From assembly GCA_964497515.1 (NCBI GenBank), contig CAZCCV010000007.1:15798-79797 (forward strand): a stretch of DNA of 64,000 nucleotides. The letters run 5' to 3'. The position numbers were made by a program, and so were the translations under genes. Shown here piece by piece: positions 43,854 to 52,171 of the stretch. The notes below the pieces were generated by a model, which was given only the letters and a program-made list of their open reading frames with translations, was not told the DNA's origin and searched no databases. The stretch's first letter is position 1. The number at the start of each line of letters is the position of its first letter. The DNA is from CAZCCV01 sp964497515 (GTDB lineage: Bacteria; Armatimonadota; UBA5829; DTLH01).

Positions 43854-43877
43854 GCGGGTCGTACCACGCCGACCCGC
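43854..43877 (-). terminator. Terminator of the metzincin-like gene
   Basis: GCGGGTCG (43854-43861) and CGACCCGC (43870-43877) form an 8-bp stem with an 8-base loop; read leftward TTTCTTTT follows. 31 bases after the leftward stop, it separates this gene from the esterase. Confidence 0.75.
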
Positions 43878-43907
43878 CATAGTAGAACCGTATGTGACTA
43901 TCCAGCA

Positions 43908-45950
43908 CTACAGACCCAAAGGTGTTCCGTAGTACACGGTCTCGTCGCCTTTAATCTTCACTGTAACTGGAATGACTGCAGTCTCAGTATTCCCCGCAGC
44001 ATACGCCACGTTAAATGCAGTGACATCTGTAAAGCCGTAAAGGTCTTTGCCGTCCTTCTTCACAGTGACCAGGAACACGCCGTTAAAGCCCACCACGTGT
44101 ATAGGACCAAACGGATTATCGCTGATCACGCAGCCGCTTTCGGTGACAAGAGTTGGAGTCTTCCTGTTCTGGAGCGCGAAGATTCCGCTGGCGTTTGTTT
44201 TGCCTTCGTGAACGACTGTATTGCTGATCTTGCGATCTTTCGTCTGATAGACCTTGATCTCAGCATTGCTGATAGGGTTACCACGCTCATCGATAATTGA
44301 TAGCGAGCACTCTTTTGGAATCTGGAACAGATACTCGCCGTAGTAACCACGCCTTTTCCCCTTGGTGGCGTTCAATCCCTGAACATTGCTGGGAGAATAC
44401 GGGTTAAACAATCTCTGAAGATTTGGGAGCGGCGAACAGTCACCACCACCCATAATTCCGGCGTTTCGATAGTTGTGCGCAACACCGTTAACTGCATTGT
44501 TTTCTGGTTCAACAATGGTCTGATAGTCATCTATCACGCCAATCTGGTGTGACAGTTCGTGCAGCCACGCATCATTCGGACTTCCGATGTAATTTAGATA
44601 CTCGTGGATACCGCCACTGCCGCGCCCCCACGGATTATCGTATGCCGTAAGACCTCGGCCACCGTCCAGGCTTAGATCAGTCTCACCAACCCTAAAAGGT
44701 CCTGCGCCAAGCGCAACTACATCACCGTCTTCCACATACTCGATCTTACCTGCCATTACGCGTTGGGTGATTCCGTTGGGCGCAAAGCCGTATTTGGAGA
44801 ACTCGAATAGTCGATTCATATAATAAAGCTGACCCTGCAACCAGTCTTCGCACGAGTATGAACCGTACATATTGCGCTTTGTCTCCATTCGAGTGAGCGC
44901 ACCACGTTCCACCATAAACCTGTACATCAGCGCATTGGTTCTGATAGTGAGATCGTTGTTGTAGTCGCAGTAATCCTCGCCATTGGGGATGATCTTGAAT
45001 GTGAGATCGTGATCGGCGGGATCCCAATTCCACTTCCAATCGAAGGAAGCCTTTTCCCTGGGCCTAAGCGTCTGCAGATCCCCACCAGAGACCTCCTTGC
45101 CGTCCATTATCCACACGTATTTGCCACCCAAGCTACGTTTCCCTTTGTTCTGCACGTAGGCCGTGAAGGTTACTTCCTCGCCATCGTCAGGCTGATGCTT
45201 GCTCTCGGCATTTCTGCAAAATGAGTACGGCACACCACGAGTCCAGCCGGCAGGCGGAGTGCGCTCGCCAACATCATACCGCTCGTATTTCGGGTTTCTT
45301 TCGATATTCAGCACATCCAGATCGCCAGCGTTTTCGTTTGGTGGTGTATATGGGATGGGGTTCGGCCCAAACTTGACGTCATCAAACAGAACTGAATGCG
45401 CAGCGCCCTCGGGCAAGTTGCCGCCATCCAGATGAATTTCGAAGTAGTCTATATGCTCAATTGAAGGATTGAGAAAATAGACATAATCCCAACCGGCAGC
45501 CTCTTTGATCGGAATGCGCACAGTCTGCCATTTGCCGGGAACTTCAGTAATGACCTGTGCACCACCTCGCGCAGGGCGTATCCTTATGCAGCTTCCATCA
45601 CGATTCCAAAGGTAAAGTGTAGGACTAGTCCAACCCGGTTTATAACCGGCTTGGGGCTTGATTTGAAATTCCAGATATTCTGTATCAGAAAGATCCCAAT
45701 CTGCATTTCTGAAGTTGGGAAATGTGAGATAGTGACCACTGTAGGTCGAATGGTTTAGAGCCAAGGAGTATTTTCCAACAGCACAGTCCTGTGTAACAGA
45801 TTCCATGGTTGCGAGATAGATATAATCCATCGCTCCAGCCGACCACAATTCGGGAGTCTCAGTATAATCGTTGTCAGCCATTGCTACCACTGCTGACACA
45901 AAGAATGCCAAGACCAGAAACGAAATTGTCAGTCTCATTGATTTGTTCAA
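43908..45950 (-). CDS. Secreted metzincin-like metalloprotease with CARDB-type domain
   Basis: 680 residues. Signal peptide MNKSMRLTISFLVLAFFVSAVVA. The N-terminal sandwich (about 50-200: YLEFQIKPQAGYKPGW; VLFDDVKFGPNPIP) looks like a carbohydrate-binding or galactose-type module, followed by a CARDB-like segment (VTFTAYVQNKGKRSLGGKYV). The zinc motif is HELSHQIGVIDDY at 464-476: HExxHxxGxxD, with Asp474 in place of the third His, as in snapalysin-type peptidases. The C-terminus carries a carboxypeptidase-regulatory-like Ig fold (IIDERGNPISNAEIKVY). Secreted protein degradation is inferred. Confidence 0.8.
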   Translation of the reverse strand: MNKSMRLTISFLVLAFFVSAVVAMADNDYTETPELWSAGAMDYIYLATMESVTQDCAVGKYSLALNHSTYSGHYLTFPNFRNADWDLSDTEYLEFQIKPQAGYKPGWTSPTLYLWNRDGSCIRIRPARGGAQVITEVPGKWQTVRIPIKEAAGWDYVYFLNPSIEHIDYFEIHLDGGNLPEGAAHSVLFDDVKFGPNPIPYTPPNENAGDLDVLNIERNPKYERYDVGERTPPAGWTRGVPYSFCRNAESKHQPDDGEEVTFTAYVQNKGKRSLGGKYVWIMDGKEVSGGDLQTLRPREKASFDWKWNWDPADHDLTFKIIPNGEDYCDYNNDLTIRTNALMYRFMVERGALTRMETKRNMYGSYSCEDWLQGQLYYMNRLFEFSKYGFAPNGITQRVMAGKIEYVEDGDVVALGAGPFRVGETDLSLDGGRGLTAYDNPWGRGSGGIHEYLNYIGSPNDAWLHELSHQIGVIDDYQTIVEPENNAVNGVAHNYRNAGIMGGGDCSPLPNLQRLFNPYSPSNVQGLNATKGKRRGYYGEYLFQIPKECSLSIIDERGNPISNAEIKVYQTKDRKISNTVVHEGKTNASGIFALQNRKTPTLVTESGCVISDNPFGPIHVVGFNGVFLVTVKKDGKDLYGFTDVTAFNVAYAAGNTETAVIPVTVKIKGDETVYYGTPLGL

Positions 45951-46077
45951 GTGTGTCTCCCTTCAAAGCAACATCCTCTTTTCATTGCGCGGAGTGCGCC
46001 AAGCGGTGTTGAGTCTATTCTACTACTCAGACCAGTTGCTAGCAAGCGAAGCGATGGAGAAATCTGAGCATTACACC

Positions 46078-47466
46078 TTAGGTTTCACTTTTGTGTCTTT
46101 TGGATTTGATGGACTCGTGAGGCATTTCCGCGGAACGTTTCAGCACCTGTTTTATAATTATCCACCAGTTATACTCCTCCACCTGCGACAGATCGAATAT
46201 CTTGACCCCACCGGTGCGGCTGACAGCCATCTCCAGCGCCTTCTTGAAATTCTCAGGTTTGTTCTGATACTCCTTCACATAGATGCCAGCGTAAACGTGA
46301 CAGGCATCGTTTACAGCCGAAAGTGCAGTAGCAGCACCGCCCTCCACCGTCCACCAGGGAGTAACTCCACTTTTGGCCATCACAATACTGCCGTAGCAAT
46401 TAGGCACCAAAAAATCGAGTGATTCCGCGAACCCTGCCTGTCGATACTTCTGCGTATACCACCAACGTGCCTTATTCATAGTGTAGCTGCGGCTTGCCCA
46501 GTTCGCTCCCTCCGGCACGTATTCGGGATACCAAGCACCTACTACAGCACCGAAAGCTGCTACTGGCCTGGTTTTTGTGACTGTATCGCTTGCATTGCGG
46601 ACGAAATCGCCGATAACCTGAGCCCGCCATTCCACCCATTTCGTAATATACGGCCCTGGGACTATACTCCAACCCGCCGGCGCAGGAAGATTGGGATCTG
46701 CAGAAAGAGTCCCCTTCCCCCCTTTGAGCACATAGACATCCTCTGGCCATCTGCCGACTCTGTCTCCTATATACTCTTCAAAAGCCTTGCGAGACTCTTC
46801 GCTGAAGTCCGAACGGATGCCATCGTACCGGCAGCGGTCTATCACAATGCCATCTACCTGGTATTTGCGTGCGACCTCTTCGATTATCGAAAGCTCATAT
46901 TGCTGGACAGACGAAATTACAGGATTTACAAAGACGAAAACACCCGAGCGGGACTCTTCAGAACGAATGAGTGCCGGTTTGCCGTCAGAGGCTATATCGT
47001 AGATCACAGTTTGCCATTCAGGGAACTTAGTGTAGGCGGGCCCAGACTTATCCGAAAGACGACCCTCAGCAAACACCATCAGCATCGCATAGACTCGAAG
47101 CCCACGTTTGTGCCCCTCCTCAATGGTGGTCTGGAGCAAATCGTATTCTTTCGGGTAGTCGAACCTATCCACGAAGTTCCCCATCCGCGGTGCAATATCG
47201 CTGTTATAAAGCGCGAAGCCGCACGAAGACTTGACTCCTACAGCTACCCCGTTGATCCCGGAATCGACACACTTGTCGAGTATTTTGGCGACTTTCTCTC
47301 TGCTTGACAGCCTTTCGAGATTGGCGGTAGCATCGAACCATATGAGGTTTGCTTTTATACCGTTCTTTCGACTCTGTTCAAGGAGTGTCAGATCGGCTAC
47401 CGCTGAAGAGGCGAAGACAGATATTGCGGCAAGTATCATAATTAGCACAATTGACTGGTTTCTCAT
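46078..47466 (-). CDS. Secreted family 10-like glycosyl hydrolase (GHL10/DUF187-type)
   Basis: 462 residues from ATG 47466 (AAGGA just upstream). Signal peptide after MRNQSIVLIMILAAISVFAS. TIM-barrel strands are read in IKANLIWFDATANLERLS, VDSGINGVAVGVKSS, HKRGLRVYAMLMVFAEGR and the conserved DGIVIDRCRYDG near 250, as in GHL10. The acid/base pair cannot be named by eye. Second half less conserved (WWYTQKYRQAGFAESLDFL). Leftward, after the BON-like gene's divergent promoter region. Confidence 0.8.
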   Translation of the reverse strand: MRNQSIVLIMILAAISVFASSAVADLTLLEQSRKNGIKANLIWFDATANLERLSSREKVAKILDKCVDSGINGVAVGVKSSCGFALYNSDIAPRMGNFVDRFDYPKEYDLLQTTIEEGHKRGLRVYAMLMVFAEGRLSDKSGPAYTKFPEWQTVIYDIASDGKPALIRSEESRSGVFVFVNPVISSVQQYELSIIEEVARKYQVDGIVIDRCRYDGIRSDFSEESRKAFEEYIGDRVGRWPEDVYVLKGGKGTLSADPNLPAPAGWSIVPGPYITKWVEWRAQVIGDFVRNASDTVTKTRPVAAFGAVVGAWYPEYVPEGANWASRSYTMNKARWWYTQKYRQAGFAESLDFLVPNCYGSIVMAKSGVTPWWTVEGGAATALSAVNDACHVYAGIYVKEYQNKPENFKKALEMAVSRTGGVKIFDLSQVEEYNWWIIIKQVLKRSAEMPHESIKSKRHKSET

Positions 47467-47586
47467 CGTGTCCTTATGATACCACAAGCTTCTCAGAACG
47501 CATGTGGCACGCGAAGCTTTCATTATCTACATTCCATGGTATAATCCGAGTACGGAAAGGTTGTGCGTTCGAGGGGGGCGACTCAG

Positions 47587-47874
47587 ATGCCTGCTGAAGA
47601 TGCTGGAATGACCCGATTGGTGCGAAGAGAGATCAGCCGCCGATACGTTGATTCTACCTTTGTAGATATCAAAGTGATGCACGGCATATGCTATCTCCGG
47701 GGCTATATCAAGCAGCTTCGTGGACACGATGCAGATTTGCAGGAAGAGCACGATATCATCCTGAGAATACTGCGACAGAAGCCGGGAATCCGGGACGTTA
47801 TTTCTGAGCTCGATTTAGGTGGCCCGGGACTCCGCGACTGGGTCAAATCGACAAACAAAGCGAAGCGTTGGTAG
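47587..47874 (+). CDS. BON-like small protein
   Basis: 95 residues from ATG 47587, with GAGGGGGG 8 bases ahead; GTG at 47563 has too short a spacing. The core FVDIKVMHGICYLRGYIKQL ... ILRILRQKPGIRDVISELDL resembles a BON domain (a beta-alpha-beta module that binds phospholipid or proteins), without a signal peptide. Stops four bases before the convergent RqcH stop. Function unknown. Confidence 0.65.
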   Translation: MPAEDAGMTRLVRREISRRYVDSTFVDIKVMHGICYLRGYIKQLRGHDADLQEEHDIILRILRQKPGIRDVISELDLGGPGLRDWVKSTNKAKRW

Positions 47875-47878
47875 CCGC

Positions 47879-49615
47879 TCATTTGATTCCTGGGGTTATA
47901 TCCACAGTCTTTTCACGACTGTATACCACAAACCCTGGAGCGGATGCGCGCGGCTTCCGCACGTGCTTCTTGAGCGTGTAATCCACTGCAACCAGCCTGG
48001 AATGCTTTGCATCACTATTTTTGGCAGCGATTTCGGCCGCTTGTCTCACGGTAGCGAGAGGTACAGCATCCGGTTTGTTGGCCGTTCTGACTACCACGTG
48101 TGCCCCTGTCACTGAGCGAGCGTGAAACCACATATCATTCGAACGCGCTACCTTGGTAGTAAGATAATCATTGGATGTACTGTTTTCACCGTACAGAATC
48201 TCGTACCCATCTTCTGAAATCACGCGGCGAATTCTGGCTCCTGCAAACTCAGGTTCCTCTTTCCGCCTCTGTTCTGCCGGCTTTCTTTCTGCTCTCAGCA
48301 ACCCACGTTCGGTTAGAGTCATTCGCAGAGCTTTGAAGTCTTCTGAAGCTACCGCTCTGGACAGATCATTTTGAGCGTTTTGGAGAAGAACAATCTCCTT
48401 TTCGGTCTCTCTTTGCCGCTCTTCCGCTGCGGCTGCGCCATCGAGTGCCTTCCGATAGCGCTTGAAGTAACGTTCAGCGTTCTCTTTTGCGGATTGCTTT
48501 TCATCCAATGGGATCTCGATTTCACCCATATTCGGATCGTAATAGTCAACTAACCTCGCAACACTCTGGCCTTTGGAGACACTGTTTCCAGCTGCCATCA
48601 AGAGTTCGCCATACTGTTTGTATCTTTCCGACTTATCGCGTTCGGCAATAGCTTTTTCAGTATCTCGCAGTATCTGCTTCCGCCACGCGATAGCGCGTTT
48701 GATACCATTCTCAAGTGCAGTGTACTCTGTATCAAAATCGCTGCAGCGAATGAGGTCACGAAACAGGGTATCGAGCACTTCATTCATCGATTGGCGCTCG
48801 TGCTGATTTGCAATTGGATACTGACCGACGGGTATCGGATAGGCATATGCCGACTTACCTCGATCATCTACGATTAGCACTGGCGCGTAATCCTGCTCTG
48901 CAACAATCGCACGTAGCACACCTAACGCAGACTCCACCGCAGAAAGGCTGGAAGATCCTGCTCTTTGCACCAATTCCTGAGCTAAGAATGGGCCGATGCC
49001 GTTAAAAGCAGCTACAAGCCAGCGGGTGACATCCTCGACCGATGCATCCTCCGATAGCCCTTCCCGCCAAAGGCTGGCAATGATCTGCTGACTACTTTCC
49101 AAAGGATTCGCCTTCGCACCTCCGGGGGGAGAAAGATAGTCGCGACCGGGAAGAATCTGTCGGTAACGACTCACAGCAGCTGTAATGTTCTTAGCAGCAC
49201 CTAGAATACGCCCAGAATCACTCGTTAGGATCAGATTGCTGTGCTTACCCATCAACTCCAGAATCAGTGCGTTTCTGTTACCATCGGGAGCCTCGGTCTT
49301 GATGATGGCAACTCGATCGAACCCAACCTGCTCAATGCTAGTGATTCTACTACCCTTCAAATACTTCCTAAGAAGCATACAGAAGCCGTGTGGCGTCTGT
49401 GGCACAGGCAAATTGGATGCTGTAGTATGAAGTCGTGCAAACCTGGCGTGAACTGAAGCAAAGAGCAGATTCGTGCGCCCTCTACTTCGAACTTCGAAGG
49501 TAAAATCAGTATCGTTGTGCTGGCGGATCCCTTGAATTGGCCCACCAGCTATCGTACGCTTAAGCTCAGATATGACTGCAGCAAGTACTAATCCGTCGTA
49601 GGTCATCATAATCAC
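47879..49615 (-). CDS. rqcH: NFACT family protein, Rqc2 homologue RqcH
   Basis: 578 residues. In ribosome quality control RqcH adds poly-alanine tails to stalled peptides on 50S subunits. The NFACT-N domain has the conserved Asp-Arg in EQVGFDRVAIIKTE (D100-R101), IILELMG-type ALILELMGKHSNLIL, a coiled-coil middle, and the NFACT-R domain EILYGENSTSNDYLTTKVA and MWFHARSVTGAHVVVRT. Start is GTG or the ATGs just after; no clear SD. Confidence 0.9.
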   Translation of the reverse strand: MIMMTYDGLVLAAVISELKRTIAGGPIQGIRQHNDTDFTFEVRSRGRTNLLFASVHARFARLHTTASNLPVPQTPHGFCMLLRKYLKGSRITSIEQVGFDRVAIIKTEAPDGNRNALILELMGKHSNLILTSDSGRILGAAKNITAAVSRYRQILPGRDYLSPPGGAKANPLESSQQIIASLWREGLSEDASVEDVTRWLVAAFNGIGPFLAQELVQRAGSSSLSAVESALGVLRAIVAEQDYAPVLIVDDRGKSAYAYPIPVGQYPIANQHERQSMNEVLDTLFRDLIRCSDFDTEYTALENGIKRAIAWRKQILRDTEKAIAERDKSERYKQYGELLMAAGNSVSKGQSVARLVDYYDPNMGEIEIPLDEKQSAKENAERYFKRYRKALDGAAAAEERQRETEKEIVLLQNAQNDLSRAVASEDFKALRMTLTERGLLRAERKPAEQRRKEEPEFAGARIRRVISEDGYEILYGENSTSNDYLTTKVARSNDMWFHARSVTGAHVVVRTANKPDAVPLATVRQAAEIAAKNSDAKHSRLVAVDYTLKKHVRKPRASAPGFVVYSREKTVDITPGIK

Positions 49616-49697
49616 GACATTGTATCATACGCTAAGCCAAGAGCTGTAGGCCAGTGTAGCGCAGGAAATCGGTCTTCAGTAGTGATACATACAGAAA

Positions 49698-49723
49698 CGG
49701 CTCGAGACGAAAGCCTCGAGCCG
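49698..49723 (-). terminator. Terminator of the pseudopilin gene
   Basis: CGGCTCGAG (49698-49706) and CTCGAGCCG (49715-49723) form a 9-bp stem with an 8-base loop; leftward TTTCTGT follows. 22 bases after the leftward stop. Confidence 0.75.
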
Positions 49724-49745
49724 AACTTTCAGATCTAATACTCAT

Positions 49746-50456
49746 CTATGGGTCGACATCCCAATACTTGTATTTGCAGCGCTCTTCTTGGAGAGCCGAC
49801 CACGGAGCCCATTTCGCGTGTCCATCCAAATACACCAAGGTACTGCCGTTGTAGTGAACCTTACCGCCGAAATCCTGACCCGAATCGTACTGTCTGGGCA
49901 CAAAAATCCCGTCATTGATGCCCTGTATGCCGGCGCCGCCTGGATCACCGCGAGTCTCTTGGATGAAGATCATAACCTTCGATAGCTTCTTATACTGCAT
50001 CGACTCCACTTTCACAACTCTACGTGAACCGTCTCCCCGATATCCACTGCAGACGTCCTGATTAATGGAATATGAGATCGGGAAGAGTGCCGGGTTTGTT
50101 ACATACCTTCCTTTGACATTCTTGTCAGTTGGGCACATAAATATCCCAGAAGTCTTTGCGTAGGGATATAGCTGAGCGCGGCGGATGTCTGCCCGAGTCA
50201 CCCCTGGGCCGTCACACCCGCACCAGTTGCTTGTCGCTGGAGTCCAGTAGTCCCAGCCGGCAAATGGCGTACCACCATTATTGTCGTCGCAGTAACGCTG
50301 GAACGCAAGGTGAAGCTGCTTCAAGTTCGAAATGCACTGGCTGACTCTGGCCTGTTCTTTCGCGTTAATGAACACGGGAAAAAGGATAGCTGCCAGAATC
50401 GCAATTATCGCGATCACTACGAGCAGCTCAATCAGTGTAAAACCTCGTCTCGTCAT
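49746..50456 (-). CDS. Prepilin-type N-terminal methylation protein (DUF1559-like)
   Basis: 236 residues from ATG 50456, with AAGGAGG 6 bases ahead; an in-frame extension is rejected. It begins with type III signal RRGFTLIELLVVIAIIAILA; prepilin peptidase would cleave before Phe. The rest is the small, globular DUF1559-type domain (VFINAKEQARVSQCISNLKQ; GGKVHYNGSTLVYLDGHAKW with the H-x-DG end motif) frequent in Planctomycetota and Armatimonadota. Such proteins occur in many copies; pilus or surface assembly is the likely site. Confidence 0.9.
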   Translation of the reverse strand: MTRRGFTLIELLVVIAIIAILAAILFPVFINAKEQARVSQCISNLKQLHLAFQRYCDDNNGGTPFAGWDYWTPATSNWCGCDGPGVTRADIRRAQLYPYAKTSGIFMCPTDKNVKGRYVTNPALFPISYSINQDVCSGYRGDGSRRVVKVESMQYKKLSKVMIFIQETRGDPGGAGIQGINDGIFVPRQYDSGQDFGGKVHYNGSTLVYLDGHAKWAPWSALQEERCKYKYWDVDP

Positions 50457-50641
50457 ATCTAGCCTCCTTAAACGGCTAACCAATAACGTGAAGCGTGTTT
50501 GATTGTGAGCCCCGCAGATCACTATCGACTTCGCGCACTATGAGCTTTATAACACGTGCAGGTGCTATAGTCAATAACGCAAATGGGCTACTCTATCACT
50601 ACCAGACGGTTACTGAACACACTGTTTTAGGATGCAATCTG

Positions 50642-50671
50642 TTGAGCATTGACTCTGGCTTGTCGTATAAT
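50642..50671 (+). promoter_or_regulatory. Promoter, TTGAGC-18-TATAAT
   Basis: TTGAGC (50642-50647) and perfect TATAAT (50666-50671) with 18 bases between. It lies inside the longer reading of the downstream frame, so that reading is wrong and the start must be at or after 50681. Confidence 0.65.
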
Positions 50672-50689
50672 GATCGGGAAATGGACTAT

Positions 50690-51604
50690 ATGAACCGTAG
50701 AACATCAGTAACCACACCGCCGATAGGTGCCGAGTCGTGCGACGAAATGGGCTCCACAGAGAGACCCGCAGTGAAAGTGAGTAATTCCAACGAGGCGGGA
50801 GTCAACCCACCCGAGCGAGCGACGATTGCTGAGCTCCTATTGCCTTATAGAATGGCTACGGTCGTCAAAACGCCGCTTCTTGTTGCAATCGGTCTGTACC
50901 TGGCGAGGGGCTCATTCGTGATTGAGACAGTCGGGACTACGATGCTTCTCACATCGTGCCTATGGATGTTTCTCTATGTTCTGAACGAAGCTTACGACAT
51001 TCGATATGAATCGAACAAGATAGTCGACAGGCGAATTACAGTAGCGCTCTACATATTGGTAGCAGTAACCTGCGCTTGGGGCGCAGTTGTATCTTATAAG
51101 CTCTTTGCACTACTCTTCGCCATGGCTGTCGGGCAGATAGCCTACTGTGCGCCGCCTCTTCGACTAAAGCGCTGTTGGTGGGCCGCACCTCTTCTAAGTG
51201 GCGCAGTCAATCCCGTCCTTAGGCTTTGGTGTGGGGTGATTTGGGGGACCGCACTTGTATCCCCTGTTGCACTCGCTGCACTGATAAGTCTGCATCTCGG
51301 TTCATCACTCCGAACCAGAACGCTAAGACACAAGCGGGATCAGAGCCTAGGATATGGCACCGTAACTGATGGTGCCACGCCCGCAAGCAAAGTGCTTGTA
51401 GCATTTGGATTTTTGTTATCGTTCTATATGTGCTACGCGGGAATTATCCCCCAGTTGTTCGCAATTCCGATAGCACTAGGAGCCGTATTCGCATACCGCG
51501 CCTGGTCGAGAAAGGTTACAGATATCGCCCATTTGCGCTGGGGATGGATATGGTTTGCATTTATTGCAGCAGTGATTATTGCAGTGCTGATAATGAAGAG
51601 CTAG
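50690..51604 (+). CDS. UbiA-like prenyltransferase, atypical
   Basis: 304 residues; starts at 50681 and 50690 are both compatible with the promoter. About eight membrane helices. The first family motif (NDxxDxxxD) is replaced by N-E-A-Y-D-I-R-Y-E in LNEAYDIRYESNKIVDRR, and the second Asp-rich motif by LRHKRDQSLGY; the helix after it (VDRRITVALYILVAVT) fits the fold. UbiA enzymes attach prenyl groups to aromatic rings. The changed Asp residues make activity uncertain. Confidence 0.65.
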   Translation: MNRRTSVTTPPIGAESCDEMGSTERPAVKVSNSNEAGVNPPERATIAELLLPYRMATVVKTPLLVAIGLYLARGSFVIETVGTTMLLTSCLWMFLYVLNEAYDIRYESNKIVDRRITVALYILVAVTCAWGAVVSYKLFALLFAMAVGQIAYCAPPLRLKRCWWAAPLLSGAVNPVLRLWCGVIWGTALVSPVALAALISLHLGSSLRTRTLRHKRDQSLGYGTVTDGATPASKVLVAFGFLLSFYMCYAGIIPQLFAIPIALGAVFAYRAWSRKVTDIAHLRWGWIWFAFIAAVIIAVLIMKS

Positions 51605-51619
51605 GCGCTATGCTGATTG

Positions 51620-52171
51620 CTATATATGATTTCTGATCCACTCTACAGCGCTAGCGGCTGAATTATCCAATGGCACTTCAAAACGATTTCCTTCCACGTC
51701 CGTAATGAAATAGAAGCCTGAAGAGTTTTCTGAAAGCGCCTCGTGGATCCCCTTGGTAATTATTGTTTTGATCCCACGATCGGTATCCAGAGTCCAAATC
51801 ATCCCACCATACCTCTCTTTGGCGCTAACGATTCGTCGGACACGGGGAACGAAATATCGACGGTTAAGCAGTTCACGAATGATCCGGCAGGTCTCTTTCT
51901 CGAATCCTTTGAGGCTGCGGATCATTCCGATTTCTTCTCGTTCAGAACGAAGCGAAATATACTCTTCCGGGCGCGACAAGGGAAACGTTCGATACGCCAT
52001 AAGAGAGACGTACGTTCGATCACCGGGCAGAGTAAGACGAAATGCACCGTTCTGTTCAAACACGTGAATGTCTTCTGGGTTAAAATAGCGCACATTGGCA
52101 GCCTCATCGGCGGCTTTCCGCCGCGCCGCCGCCAGTGCTGCAGAATCTTGTCTTATGCCCATATTTTTCAT
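51620..52171 (-). CDS. DUF1854 protein
   Basis: 183 residues, all beta/alpha with FNPEDIHVFEQNGAFRLTLP, YISLRSEREEIGMIRSLKG and the C-terminal FEVPLDNSAASAVEWIRN. NCBI-type naming links DUF1854 to cyanophycin-associated ABC transporters, and its partner here is a large ABC exporter with an ATGA overlap. No cyanophycin synthetase is in the window, so the role is open. Confidence 0.85.
   Translation of the reverse strand: MKNMGIRQDSAALAAARRKAADEAANVRYFNPEDIHVFEQNGAFRLTLPGDRTYVSLMAYRTFPLSRPEEYISLRSEREEIGMIRSLKGFEKETCRIIRELLNRRYFVPRVRRIVSAKERYGGMIWTLDTDRGIKTIITKGIHEALSENSSGFYFITDVEGNRFEVPLDNSAASAVEWIRNHI

Noticed and set aside
43786..43908. N-terminal extension of the esterase to GTG 43908
   Set aside because: It would be translated through a strong terminator hairpin; no SD.
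50495..50689. Longer start of the UbiA-like gene
   Set aside because: Contains the TTGAGC-18-TATAAT promoter.
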